In this document: in pieces, positions 6,290 through 13,310 of the stretch
Layout: every line of letters begins with the position of its first letter
How positions within the stretch are numbered: position 1 is the stretch's first letter
Source: Microcaldota archaeon
GTDB taxonomy: Archaea; Micrarchaeota; Micrarchaeia; Micrarchaeales; Micrarchaeaceae
Assembly (NCBI GenBank): GCA_028867845.1
Contig: JAGWFU010000009.1
Location: forward strand, 1-15,121
Reading direction: 5' to 3'
Length of the DNA stretch: 15,121 nt
Notes under the pieces: model-generated
Told to the model about the DNA's origin: nothing
The model's database searches: none
What the model saw: the letters and a program-made list of their open reading frames with translations, nothing else
Translations under genes and position numbers: made by a program

Positions 6290-7066
6290 ATGGCGGAGTC
6301 GGAGAGGATGCACCCATCTTTCATAAACGTGATAAGGCAGAAGGAGAGGGTGCGGGAGAACCTCTCGAAGATAAGGCACAAGATAGGCGTGTACAGCGCC
6401 AAGGGCGGAGTGGGCAAGACCACAACCGCGGTGAACATAGCGTTCGCTCTGATGAAGAAAGGATTCAAGGTGGGCCTGCTGGACGCGGACATCGACTGCC
6501 CCAACCTGACTATGTTCCTCGGTATAACGGAAAAGATGGAGGCGAAGATACCGCTCAAGCCCTTGGACAGGCTTGGTGTGAAGGTCGCATCCACTGCTAT
6601 GTTGGTGGATGAGGTGAAGAAGCCCATCATATGGAGGGGACCCATCATCACTAAGATGCTCGGGGACTTCTTCGAGAACACGGAGTGGGGTGAGCTGGAC
6701 TACCTGATAATAGACCTTGCCCCGGGGACCAGCGACGGCGCGCTCACTATAATGCAGCTGCTCGAGCTCGACGGCTTCGTGCTCGTGACCACGCCGCAGA
6801 AGATAGCGACTGCCAACGCCACGAGGTCGGGCCTGATGGCCAAGAGGATGAACGTCGGGGTGATCGGGGTCGTGGAGAACATGTCCGGAGCCTCGGTCAG
6901 CGAGAACACCAACGAGCTGGTGCGCCAGCTGGACACCCAGCTGCTGGGCAGCGTGCCCTATGACAGGGCCTTCAACAGCTACAGCGATGATGGCAGGATA
7001 CCGGTTCTTGAGGATTCCAAAATAATGGACATATTCACGTCGATAACAGCCGGATTTACCGGTTGA
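6290..7066 (+). CDS. Mrp/NBP35 (ApbC)-family P-loop ATPase lacking the C-terminal CxxC
   Basis: 258-residue deviant Walker-A ATPase of the MinD/Mrp class. Visible motifs are KGGVGKT (38-44) with the signature Lys at 38, DADIDCPN (65-72), and the Mrp signature IDLAPGTSDGALT (141-153) containing Walker-B D142. Family members scaffold or carry Fe-S clusters using a CxxC after ENMS that holds a cluster bridging the dimer. Here ENMSGASVSENTNE runs on without any Cys, the loop is shorter, and the only Cys in the protein is C70. The usual cluster-bridging role therefore seems lost or altered; other roles of MinD-like ATPases are possible. A short basic N-terminal extension (about 30 residues) precedes the P-loop and may be helical. 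The start at ATG 6290 is supported by the TATA spacing. Confidence 0.9.
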   Translation: MAESERMHPSFINVIRQKERVRENLSKIRHKIGVYSAKGGVGKTTTAVNIAFALMKKGFKVGLLDADIDCPNLTMFLGITEKMEAKIPLKPLDRLGVKVASTAMLVDEVKKPIIWRGPIITKMLGDFFENTEWGELDYLIIDLAPGTSDGALTIMQLLELDGFVLVTTPQKIATANATRSGLMAKRMNVGVIGVVENMSGASVSENTNELVRQLDTQLLGSVPYDRAFNSYSDDGRIPVLEDSKIMDIFTSITAGFTG

Positions 7067-7085
7067 CCCGCCAGGCTGATATGGG

Positions 7086-7093
7086 TATAAATA
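7086..7093 (+). promoter_or_regulatory. Strong TATA box upstream of the thermosome (distal)
   Basis: TATAAATA in a GGG-flanked context is the best TATA match in the window. Expected transcription start is near 7113-7117, giving a leader of about 80 bases before ATG 7194. It may be a second thermosome promoter in addition to the proximal box. Confidence 0.5.
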
Positions 7094-7153
7094 GTTTTCT
7101 CTGCATAATAGTATTGGCCTTAATCTAAATACTGCTATTTGTGAAAAAGGCCC

Positions 7154-7160
7154 TTATACA
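7154..7160 (+). promoter_or_regulatory. Proximal TATA-like box of the thermosome
   Basis: TTATACA preceded by an A/G-rich stretch would place transcription start near 7183, about 11 bases before ATG 7194. GTGAT at 7185-7189, complementary to part of the archaeal anti-SD sequence, lies 4 bases upstream of that ATG. Confidence 0.4.
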
Positions 7161-7193
7161 GTTGCACTTTACTCGTAAAAGAACGTGATATCT

Positions 7194-8843
7194 ATGCCAG
7201 AAAATCAACTAGGGGGACAACAGATACTGTTACTGCCGGAAGGATCCAACAGGGTGCTGGGAAGGGACGCGCAGAGGACCAATATAGCCGTGGCTGTGGC
7301 TGTCGCCAACGCGGTCAAGACAACGCTGGGGCCTAAGGGAATGGACAAGATGATGGTCAGCGACCTCGGCGATATAGTGATAACCAACGACGGGGCTACG
7401 ATACTCGAAGAGATGAACGTGGAGCACCCGGTGGCGAAGATAATGGTGGACATAGCCAAGACCCAGGATAAGGAAGTAGGGGACGGCACCACGAGCGTAG
7501 TCATAATGGCAGGAGAGCTGCTGAAGGGAGCCGGAGAGCTCCTGGAGCAGGGAATCCACCCCACGACGGTGATCAGGGGCTACAAGATGGCTGCAGAGAA
7601 GGCTAGGCAGATACTAGAGACAAAGGGGGAGAGCGCGAACCCCAACGACGAGGCCACGCTGCAGAAGATAGCTATGGTCTCCATGGGCTCGAAGAACATA
7701 GGCGACGACAAGACCAAGGCCATGCTCTGCAAGCTTGTGATAAACGCGGTCAAGCAGGTGATGGAGAAGACCCCGTCGGGAAAGATAGCGGTTGACCATG
7801 ACTTCATAAAGGTGGAGAAGAAGTCCGGGGGCAGCGTCAACGACACGCAGTTCATAAACGGAGTGCTTATAGACAAGGAGGTGGCCCAGCCGAACATGCC
7901 GAAGGCGATAGCCAACGCCAAGATAGCTCTGCTCGACCTCGCTCTTGAGATAGAGAAGACGGAGACGGACGCAAGGATAGAGATTACATCGCCTGACCAG
8001 ATGCAGGCGTTCCTGCAGCAGGAGGAGCGCACGCTCAGGGAGATGGTAGAGAAGATAAAGAAGAGCGGGGCCAACGTGGTGGTCACGCAGAAGGGCATCG
8101 ACGACGTTGCGCAGCACTTCCTCGCGAAGAACGGAATAATGGCGATAAGGAGGGTCAAGAAGAGCGACATAGAGAAGCTCGGAAGGGCAACGGGGGCTAA
8201 GATAGTCACCAGCCTCGACGACCTCAACTCGAAGGACCTCGGATTCGCGGGCAACGTGGAGGAGAGGAAGATCAGCGGAGAGCAGATGGTCTTCGTAGAG
8301 AAGTGCAAGGACCCGAAGAGCGTCACGATATTCGTAAGGGGGGGAACTCAGCAGGTTGTGGACGAGGCTGAGAGGTCCATAACCGACGTAATTGGGGCAG
8401 TCTCGAGCGTGGTCGAGAACGGCAAGTACGTTATCGGCGGAGGCAGCATAGAGATAGACCTCGCCAACGGGCTGAGGGACTACTCCGGCGACGTAGGCGG
8501 CAGGGAGCAGCTCGCGATAGTCAAGTTCGCCGACGCGATGGAGGTGATACCGAAGACCCTGTCGGAGAGCGCCGGAATGGACGCGATAGACACTCTCGTG
8601 CAGCTGAGGAACAAGCACAAGGGCAAGGCAGGCGGAGTCTATGGGGTTGACATCTTCAGCAACACGGTCAACGACATGGCGAAGCTCGGTGTGTATGAGC
8701 CCATGAAGGTGAAGCAGCAGGCGATATCGAGCGCCAGCGAGGCTGCCGAGATAATACTCAGGATAGATGACATGATAAGCGCCAGGGGCAGGCCGCATGG
8801 AGGCGGAGGCCCTGGCGGGATGCCCGGAGGGGAGATGGAATAA
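7194..8843 (+). CDS. thsA: Thermosome subunit (group II chaperonin)
   Basis: 549-residue cytosolic ATP-dependent folding chaperonin that assembles into double rings closed by built-in lids and works with prefoldin (also encoded here). Nucleotide-binding motifs are GPKGMDKM (46-53), NDGATIL (65-71) and GDGTTS (96-101). The C-terminus is the Gly/Met-rich tail typical of archaeal subunits. Length matches the family, and no truncation or frameshift is visible. The frame extends to GTG 7185, but that codon is part of a GTGAT SD-like element, and MPEN... from ATG 7194 resembles known N-termini. Codon use is strongly biased to AGG and ATA. It is the first gene of a row running to rpl14e, and the 17 bases to adkA suggest read-through. 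Whether other subunit genes exist cannot be told from the window. Confidence 0.97.
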   Translation: MPENQLGGQQILLLPEGSNRVLGRDAQRTNIAVAVAVANAVKTTLGPKGMDKMMVSDLGDIVITNDGATILEEMNVEHPVAKIMVDIAKTQDKEVGDGTTSVVIMAGELLKGAGELLEQGIHPTTVIRGYKMAAEKARQILETKGESANPNDEATLQKIAMVSMGSKNIGDDKTKAMLCKLVINAVKQVMEKTPSGKIAVDHDFIKVEKKSGGSVNDTQFINGVLIDKEVAQPNMPKAIANAKIALLDLALEIEKTETDARIEITSPDQMQAFLQQEERTLREMVEKIKKSGANVVVTQKGIDDVAQHFLAKNGIMAIRRVKKSDIEKLGRATGAKIVTSLDDLNSKDLGFAGNVEERKISGEQMVFVEKCKDPKSVTIFVRGGTQQVVDEAERSITDVIGAVSSVVENGKYVIGGGSIEIDLANGLRDYSGDVGGREQLAIVKFADAMEVIPKTLSESAGMDAIDTLVQLRNKHKGKAGGVYGVDIFSNTVNDMAKLGVYEPMKVKQQAISSASEAAEIILRIDDMISARGRPHGGGGPGGMPGGEME

Positions 8844-8860
8844 CCCATTGAGAGAGCCCC

Positions 8861-9436
8861 ATGAACAAAATCGTGATAGTCACCGGTTCCCCAGGAGTGG
8901 GAAAGAGCACAATGATCAAGAGCATTGCTGCCCACGGAGACTACAGGATAATAAACATAGGCAGCGCGATGCTCGAGATGGCCTCCACTAAGGGCCTGGT
9001 CAAGGACAGGGACGAGATACGCTTCCTGAGCACCAAGACAGTCAGGAACCTGCAGGACGAGGTCTTCAAGAGCATATCGCAGATGGACGGCAACATAATA
9101 CTCGACACCCACTCCTCGATTGAGGCGAACGGAAGGTTCGTGCCGGGCGTGCCGTTCGAGACCATGAGGATAATAAGGGACACGGTCCACGGCATGGTCT
9201 ACATAGACGCGCTGACCGACGAGATAATGAAGAGGGCCACCGACGACAAGGAGAGGACCAGGAACACAGACCGTGTGTTCATAGACACCCAGAGGAGGAT
9301 AAACATCTCCATACTCTCGATGTATTCGGCATACTTAAATATTCCCTTATACGTAATATTCAACAGGCAGGACAAGCTCGATGAGGGCATAAAGAGCCTG
9401 AAGGAGCACATAGAGCAGATATTCAGTGAGGAGTAA
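8861..9436 (+). CDS. adkA: Archaeal-type adenylate kinase AdkA
   Basis: 191-residue cytosolic kinase converting AMP and ATP to two ADP. The P-loop is GSPGVGKST (9-17). NIGSAMLEMA (32-41) and DTHSS (82-86) are typical of the archaeal AdkA group, which is distinct from bacterial Adk. An Arg-rich segment (about 127-134) would help bind phosphates. Length fits the family (about 190). The gene starts 17 bases after the thermosome stop, and its TAA shares one base with the ATG of the DUF106 gene, so the two are probably translationally coupled. Placement before DUF106, L34e, cmk and L14e is the classic archaeal order. Confidence 0.95.
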   Translation: MNKIVIVTGSPGVGKSTMIKSIAAHGDYRIINIGSAMLEMASTKGLVKDRDEIRFLSTKTVRNLQDEVFKSISQMDGNIILDTHSSIEANGRFVPGVPFETMRIIRDTVHGMVYIDALTDEIMKRATDDKERTRNTDRVFIDTQRRINISILSMYSAYLNIPLYVIFNRQDKLDEGIKSLKEHIEQIFSEE

Positions 9437-9927
9437 TGGGAATCATACCTGTAATAACGCTGCCGATGAACGCTATCGTGATAATAGTAGCGATCGGCCT
9501 GTGCTACACCCTTCTCACGGTCTTCCTGCAGAGGAAACTCACAAACCCGAGGAAGCTGAGGGACATACAGGCGAAGATGAAGCAGCTCTCCAAGGAGATG
9601 AACGACATGGCGAAGAGCAACGCGCCGAAGGAGCAGATAATGGCAAAGCAGAAGGAGCTTATGCCGCTGATGGGGGAGAGCATGAGGGCCCAGCTAAAGT
9701 CGATGTTCGTGATACTTCCGCTGTTCATAGCGTTCTACTACCTCTTCGTCCCGAACCTGCCGCTGGGGGTCACAGACGCCACGGCGAGCATAAAGACCGT
9801 GTTCTTCATAACTGTGTTCACTTTCGGAATAGTGATGGTCATCGTGACCACCCTGTACGACAAGAGGAAGGCAAGGATAGAGACGCTGAACTCCCAGACA
9901 CAGATAACTGACGCTAACAAAATATAA
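9436..9927 (+). CDS. DUF106 membrane insertase, EMC3/TMCO1/YidC-Oxa1 superfamily
   Basis: 163-residue membrane protein of the archaeal DUF106 family (YidC-like, Ylp1), related to eukaryotic EMC3 and TMCO1, thought to insert membrane proteins next to the ribosome and Sec translocon. It has one N-terminal membrane segment (about 12-32), a long charged coiled coil (about 38-80) rich in Lys, Glu, Gln and Met, then two more membrane segments (about 88-106 and 118-141) and a charged tail. This matches the family's three-segment layout. It begins with the last A of the adkA stop. Its place in the ribosomal-protein string, where secY is often upstream in other archaea, supports a role in membrane protein biogenesis. 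Confidence 0.9.
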   Translation: MGIIPVITLPMNAIVIIVAIGLCYTLLTVFLQRKLTNPRKLRDIQAKMKQLSKEMNDMAKSNAPKEQIMAKQKELMPLMGESMRAQLKSMFVILPLFIAFYYLFVPNLPLGVTDATASIKTVFFITVFTFGIVMVIVTTLYDKRKARIETLNSQTQITDANKI

Positions 9928-9936
9928 GGTGTTGAA

Positions 9937-10260
9937 ATGCCGAAACCAATGCACAGATCGAGAAGCTTCAAAAGAGTCAATAGGATAACCTCCACTGGAA
10001 GGAACGTGCTCCACTACAGGAGGGGAAAGCCGGCGATGCCGCACTGCGCGATATGCAGGCAGGAGCTGAACGGGATAAGCGTAAGCGTAAAGGGAGGCAA
10101 GTCCAGGAGGACAAACAGCCGACTGTTCGGCGGCGTCCTATGCTCCAGGTGCACATCCGAGGTGGTAAAGCTCGGAAGCAGGATAGAGCAGGGCGACATG
10201 AAGCTGAACGACATAGGCATAAAGCAGAGGTCATTCGTACTCCAGCTAGTGGCCCACTGA
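9937..10260 (+). CDS. rpl34e: Large ribosomal subunit protein L34e
   Basis: 107-residue basic protein of the large ribosomal subunit. A four-Cys zinc ribbon is intact: C37-x2-C40 (CAIC) and C69-x2-C72 (CSRC), separated by a basic stretch. The N-terminus is rich in Arg and Lys for rRNA contact. AAGGTG at 9926-9931 overlaps the upstream stop and is a clear Shine-Dalgarno element 5 bases before the ATG. It lies between DUF106 and cmk as in many archaea. Confidence 0.95.
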   Translation: MPKPMHRSRSFKRVNRITSTGRNVLHYRRGKPAMPHCAICRQELNGISVSVKGGKSRRTNSRLFGGVLCSRCTSEVVKLGSRIEQGDMKLNDIGIKQRSFVLQLVAH

Positions 10261-10271
10261 GACGGATGGCT

Positions 10272-10823
10272 ATGATAAGGATATGCATCAGCGGCATGAC
10301 TGCCAGTGGGAAGACGTCGCTGGGGCATATGCTTGCAGCTGAGCTGAACATAGCGCACATAACGAAGCACACCCTGGACGCGTTCCACAAGGCAACGGAG
10401 GAAGCGACCAAGAAGGGAAAGAGCAAGTTGGAGGTGATAAACGTGACGATCACAAGGGAGCACGCGAAGAACTTCGACGACGAGCTTGTGCAACTGGCTG
10501 CCAAGAAGGACTGCGTGATAACGACTTGGCTCGGCCCCTGGCTGATCAAGGACGCGACGCTGAATGTGTGGCTGAACGCCTCGCTCGCGCACAGGGCAGA
10601 GAGGAGGGCCAAGGACGAGAAGATGAATGTCGAGGAGGCGAGGGAGCTGATAAACGAGAAGGACCTGCAGAACATGAAGGCGTTCAAGGAGGTGCAGGGC
10701 ATAGACCTCAACGACCACTCGATGTTCGACATAGAGCTCAACACGGAGAAGATGTCACTGAAGGAGATGGTTGCAGTGATATCGATGATGGCGCTAAGCA
10801 AGGAAAAGAAACTATTTACGTGA
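10272..10823 (+). CDS. cmk: Cytidylate kinase, archaeal type
   Basis: 183-residue kinase phosphorylating CMP/dCMP with ATP in pyrimidine nucleotide supply. The P-loop is GMTASGKTS (8-16). A WLGPWLIKDATLNVWLNA stretch (86-103) followed by HRAERRAKDEK (107-117) corresponds to the nucleoside-binding and Arg-rich lid region of archaeal Cmk. The family's usual DGR before this segment is replaced by TTW. The open frame reaches back into rpl34e, but family N-termini begin right before the first strand, so ATG 10272 is preferred; ATG 10266, two codons earlier, is the alternative. Its TGA shares the A with the next gene's ATG. Confidence 0.92.
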   Translation: MIRICISGMTASGKTSLGHMLAAELNIAHITKHTLDAFHKATEEATKKGKSKLEVINVTITREHAKNFDDELVQLAAKKDCVITTWLGPWLIKDATLNVWLNASLAHRAERRAKDEKMNVEEARELINEKDLQNMKAFKEVQGIDLNDHSMFDIELNTEKMSLKEMVAVISMMALSKEKKLFT

Positions 10824-11104
10824 TGAACATGTTACTGGAACAAGGAAGAGTTTGTATAAAGAAGTATGGAAGGGACGCCGGAAGCAGGGCAGTGATAACG
10901 AAGGTCATAGACAACAGTTTCGTTAACATAGTCACGGCAGTTAGGCAGAAGGAGAGGAGGTGCAACACAAGGCACCTTGAGTTCCTGAACGAGAAGATAG
11001 ACCTAAACGACAAGGAGCTGCTCAACAAGACACTCGGAGTAAAGCCGAAGGAGCAGAGGCAGAGCACCGACGCGAAGAAGAAGCCTGCAGCCAAGAAGGC
11101 TTGA
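10823..11104 (+). CDS. rpl14e: Large ribosomal subunit protein L14e
   Basis: 93-residue basic ribosomal protein with an N-terminal KOW-type beta barrel: EQGRVCIKKYGRDAGSRAV (6-24) is the recognisable KOW strand-loop, followed by RRCNTRHLEF (45-54). The C-terminal third is Lys-rich (KKKPAAKKA at the end), typical of rRNA-binding tails. ATG 10823 overlaps the cmk stop by one base; ATG 10829 is a possible internal start. In many archaea the next gene is the pseudouridine synthase cbf5/truB, but here the string ends and a convergent mre11 gene follows after 14 bases. Confidence 0.92.
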   Translation: MNMLLEQGRVCIKKYGRDAGSRAVITKVIDNSFVNIVTAVRQKERRCNTRHLEFLNEKIDLNDKELLNKTLGVKPKEQRQSTDAKKKPAAKKA

Positions 11105-11118
11105 TCCGGGAAGAAGAC

Positions 11119-12321
11119 TTACCTGTCAAGGAACTCCATAGCTTCCTTGACTGCCTTTTCCTTATTCTGCGCGTTAGCGAGTATGCCGAAAAGCTCGGAT
11201 GCGCCCATTGACTGGTCAAAGCCGAGTTCCTTGAGCCTAACGGAGAATATGTTCATCCCCATGTCCTTTATCGGCATGTCGCCTATCCTGTTCTCCCTTA
11301 TCCCGTCTATCTCCATCTCGGTCTCAGGGCTCTTCAGCTTGGACCCGTCGATGTCGAGCACAGACTTCTCAGAGTACTTGAGCATCAGCGCGTGAATGGG
11401 CATGTCAGAGCCCGTGAAGCCCGACTGTATCGTGCCCTTGAGGTTTATCTTTATTATAGGCTTGGCTTTTCCCTTGGCCAGTATGGACTCTACCTCTGCC
11501 TCGCACCTCTGGTCCACCTCCTTCGGAGTGGCGTCTGTGAACTCTAGGTTCCTGACCACGAACTCCCTTGTAGCTATCTCGACGAACTCGTAGGTGTAGC
11601 TCTTGGTGTCGAATATTATGAAGCCCTTGTTGCCCTGTTCTCCCTCTTTGAACTGGGTGAGCACGGTGCTGCCCGGAATCAGGAACTTCTTGCCGTGCAC
11701 AGTTGCATCCACCCTGCTATGGATGTGGCCGTTCACGTAGAGGTCGAAGCCCTTGGGCAGGTCGTCGTAGTGTATGAAGTCGTTGCTAAAAGGCAATATC
11801 TCGTATATGGACTGGTGAAGCATGAAGACATTGAACGCGCCGCTTGTGGGTTGGGGATCCAGCTCAGCGAGCTTCTCCTTCACCCTCTCCTCGGATATGC
11901 CGCCTAGACCATAGACCGCAACGCGCTCGCCGTCCTTCTCCACTATGGTAAGGGCCTCACTAGTGTCCACGAGCAACCCTGCGAGACCAAGCAGATTGAG
12001 TGGGTTGTCCTTGCCCTCCGCAGTCCTCTCGTGCGTACCGGATATCGCAATGACGGGCACATTGGTGTAGCACTTGGTGCCTCTGCCGTTGAACTCGACC
12101 ACCTTAGCTGCCCACTTCTTCTTTGATAGCTCCCTGAACAGGTTTATCGACTGGGCTATGACGTCAGGCTTTGGGGCCCTCTTGTCGAAGACGTCGCCAG
12201 GCAGCAGTATCATGTCTGCCATCGAGCTCGCCTTCTCCAGCGCCTCGGTGGCCTGGCTCAAGGCGTCATCAGCGAACCTCTCGTACCCAATGTGCGTGTC
12301 CGAGACTATCGCTATCTTCAC
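11119..12321 (-). CDS. mre11: DNA double-strand-break repair nuclease Mre11
   Basis: 400-residue calcineurin-like nuclease that with Rad50 processes DNA ends in double-strand-break repair. Metal-site motifs are SDTHIG (D8, H10), GDVFD (D43), SGTHER (H97), LHQS (H169) and GHIHS (H199, H201). The third motif normally reads G-N-H-D/E; Thr96 replaces the metal-binding Asn. A capping domain and helical C-terminus follow, giving a length near other archaeal Mre11 proteins. The start is GTG 12321, which overlaps the TGA of the upstream gene as GTGA; a GAGG lies about 10 bases before it inside that gene. No ATG lies near the conserved N-terminus. rad50, herA and nurA, the usual partners, are not in the window. 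Instead three small proteins of an unrecognised family lie upstream. Confidence 0.92.
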   Translation of the reverse strand: MKIAIVSDTHIGYERFADDALSQATEALEKASSMADMILLPGDVFDKRAPKPDVIAQSINLFRELSKKKWAAKVVEFNGRGTKCYTNVPVIAISGTHERTAEGKDNPLNLLGLAGLLVDTSEALTIVEKDGERVAVYGLGGISEERVKEKLAELDPQPTSGAFNVFMLHQSIYEILPFSNDFIHYDDLPKGFDLYVNGHIHSRVDATVHGKKFLIPGSTVLTQFKEGEQGNKGFIIFDTKSYTYEFVEIATREFVVRNLEFTDATPKEVDQRCEAEVESILAKGKAKPIIKINLKGTIQSGFTGSDMPIHALMLKYSEKSVLDIDGSKLKSPETEMEIDGIRENRIGDMPIKDMGMNIFSVRLKELGFDQSMGASELFGILANAQNKEKAVKEAMEFLDR

Positions 12322-12974
12322 ATTCGCACCCTCTGCGGAATAAGGTCCCTCTTAACGTGCTGTGACGAAAAGTAGTCGTATGCCTTGGCGGCCATCGGGT
12401 ATGATACCCCCGTCGCCTTGCAGAGGTCGTTCTTGCCGTTGTACGGATTCCTATACGCCTTGTGCAACTCCTCGGCCGTCTTATTGTCTACTTTGATTAC
12501 CTTGAGAAGGCCTGTGATCGGGTCCGATGCGGCTAGGGCTTCTGTTTGCTTTGTTGCAGCTGTACGAATCATCCTGTGGGCGGGCGTTGTCTTTGTTGGA
12601 TCCTTGGGCTTGACCGGAGTAGGCGTTATAACCTCGCTCAGCGGTATGCCTACCCTCTTCTCTTTGCGTGGAGCTACATGGGTCACTTGGGGCTTTGCGG
12701 CAGTGGTAGGCTCGCGGACGTGGGATATTTTTAGTGTATCGACGAATTGAGACACGTATGCAGGCCTATGCTGCACAGCCCACTTTTCTAAAACCTTGAT
12801 GACCCCAGTTTCCTCAGCCAAGTTGCGCAGATCCGCATCCTTGTTAAGGTCTCCGGGTATCCTCCCTGGCTTGTTGTATGCGATTACCACAGCCTGCGCC
12901 TTGTCGCGCGTCCACCTGAACTTCTCCATCAGGTGGTCCAGCAGCTTCGCATCGGTAATTTCGATATTGGACAT
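12318..12974 (-). CDS. Unrecognised protein with two copies of a helical module (C)
   Basis: 218-residue protein not recognised as a known family. It has an N-terminal helical module (about 9-70), a Pro/Thr/Lys-rich linker (about 86-150) that looks disordered, and a second module (about 152-206). The second copy resembles the 85-residue neighbour: A-x6-Y-x3-Y-x-G-x-N-D followed by G-V-S. The segment around 181-202 also looks like a helix-turn-helix. The C-terminus is basic. The stop overlaps the mre11 start by 4 bases, so the two are probably made together, suggesting a link to DNA ends or repair. GGGGGAG just before ATG 12974 could be an SD. Arg codons include CGC, CGT and CGA in roughly half the positions, unlike the AGG bias of neighbours. 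Function is not assignable. Confidence 0.8.
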   Translation of the reverse strand: MSNIEITDAKLLDHLMEKFRWTRDKAQAVVIAYNKPGRIPGDLNKDADLRNLAEETGVIKVLEKWAVQHRPAYVSQFVDTLKISHVREPTTAAKPQVTHVAPRKEKRVGIPLSEVITPTPVKPKDPTKTTPAHRMIRTAATKQTEALAASDPITGLLKVIKVDNKTAEELHKAYRNPYNGKNDLCKATGVSYPMAAKAYDYFSSQHVKRDLIPQRVRM

Positions 12975-12996
12975 CTACTCCCCCTATTGTTTTACG

Positions 12997-13004
12997 CCTT
13001 TTAT
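12997..13004 (-). promoter_or_regulatory. Candidate TATA box of gene C
   Basis: The minus strand reads ATAAAAGG, centred about 26 bases upstream of ATG 12974. This would give a leaderless mRNA, or a very short leader. It lies in the 34-base gap after the upstream small gene, so C and mre11 may have their own promoter. Confidence 0.35.
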
Positions 13005-13008
13005 CCTT

Positions 13009-13266
13009 TTAAGCGCTTGCCTGGGCAACGGCCGGCTTGGTTTTGCTGGGTTTATTGTAGGACCTCAGCAGGTCGCATATGGAGCCTGCCTTGCCGTAGT
13101 CTGATGTAAGCCCTAGGCCGCGCATCATGTCGTTGACGCCGCCTTTGTACCTGTCGTTGTATATCTCTATCGCCTTCCCTGCTTGGCCAGGGGTGAGATT
13201 GAAGCGGTCCGCTAGCATTGAGACCATCTTCTTGCTTTTGCGCACAGACATGGCTAACACTTGCAT
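13009..13266 (-). CDS. Unrecognised small helical protein (B)
   Basis: 85-residue protein, not recognised. A basic N-terminus (RKSKK at 9-13) leads into one copy of the module shared with both neighbours (about 11-71): LTPGQA (24-29), EIYNDRYKGG (34-43), ND (45-46), GLT (52-54), and a final helix ending at residue 70-71. A short Ala/Lys/Pro tail follows. It is predicted soluble, with no membrane segment or signal. ATG 13266 is preceded by a TATA-like box at leaderless distance; an internal ATG at 13251 is possible. Three of five Arg codons are CGC. Position between the DHH/A pair and C/mre11 suggests a shared process, but no function can be claimed. Confidence 0.75.
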   Translation of the reverse strand: MQVLAMSVRKSKKMVSMLADRFNLTPGQAGKAIEIYNDRYKGGVNDMMRGLGLTSDYGKAGSICDLLRSYNKPSKTKPAVAQASA

Positions 13267-13286
13267 GATGAGTTTATCGGACGCGC

Positions 13287-13294
13287 TTTTAACT
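13287..13294 (-). promoter_or_regulatory. Candidate TATA box of gene B
   Basis: The minus strand reads AGTTAAAA, centred about 25 bases upstream of ATG 13266, which predicts transcription starting at the start codon. It lies in the 44-base gap after gene A. Confidence 0.35.
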
Positions 13295-13310
13295 CTTGTC
13301 TGCAGGAAAA

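Noticed and set aside
7185..7193. GTG start of the thermosome three codons upstream
   Set aside because: The codon is part of a GTGAT element that more likely pairs with 16S rRNA for ATG 7194.
7614..8798. A 394-codon open frame on the minus strand inside the thermosome gene, with further long antisense frames there
   Set aside because: The thermosome on the plus strand is certain. The antisense translation has an odd composition (many Leu, Val, Arg, Tyr), no recognisable motif, and arises from the strong codon bias of the sense gene.
10053..10271. A long N-terminal extension of Cmk overlapping rpl34e
   Set aside because: The extension is low-complexity Arg/Lys-rich sequence produced by reading rpl34e in another frame. 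Kinase homology begins right after ATG 10272.
9977..10801. A 274-codon minus-strand frame across rpl34e and cmk
   Set aside because: It runs antisense to two clear, conserved genes and is Ser/Cys-rich without motifs, as expected from reverse reading of biased codons.
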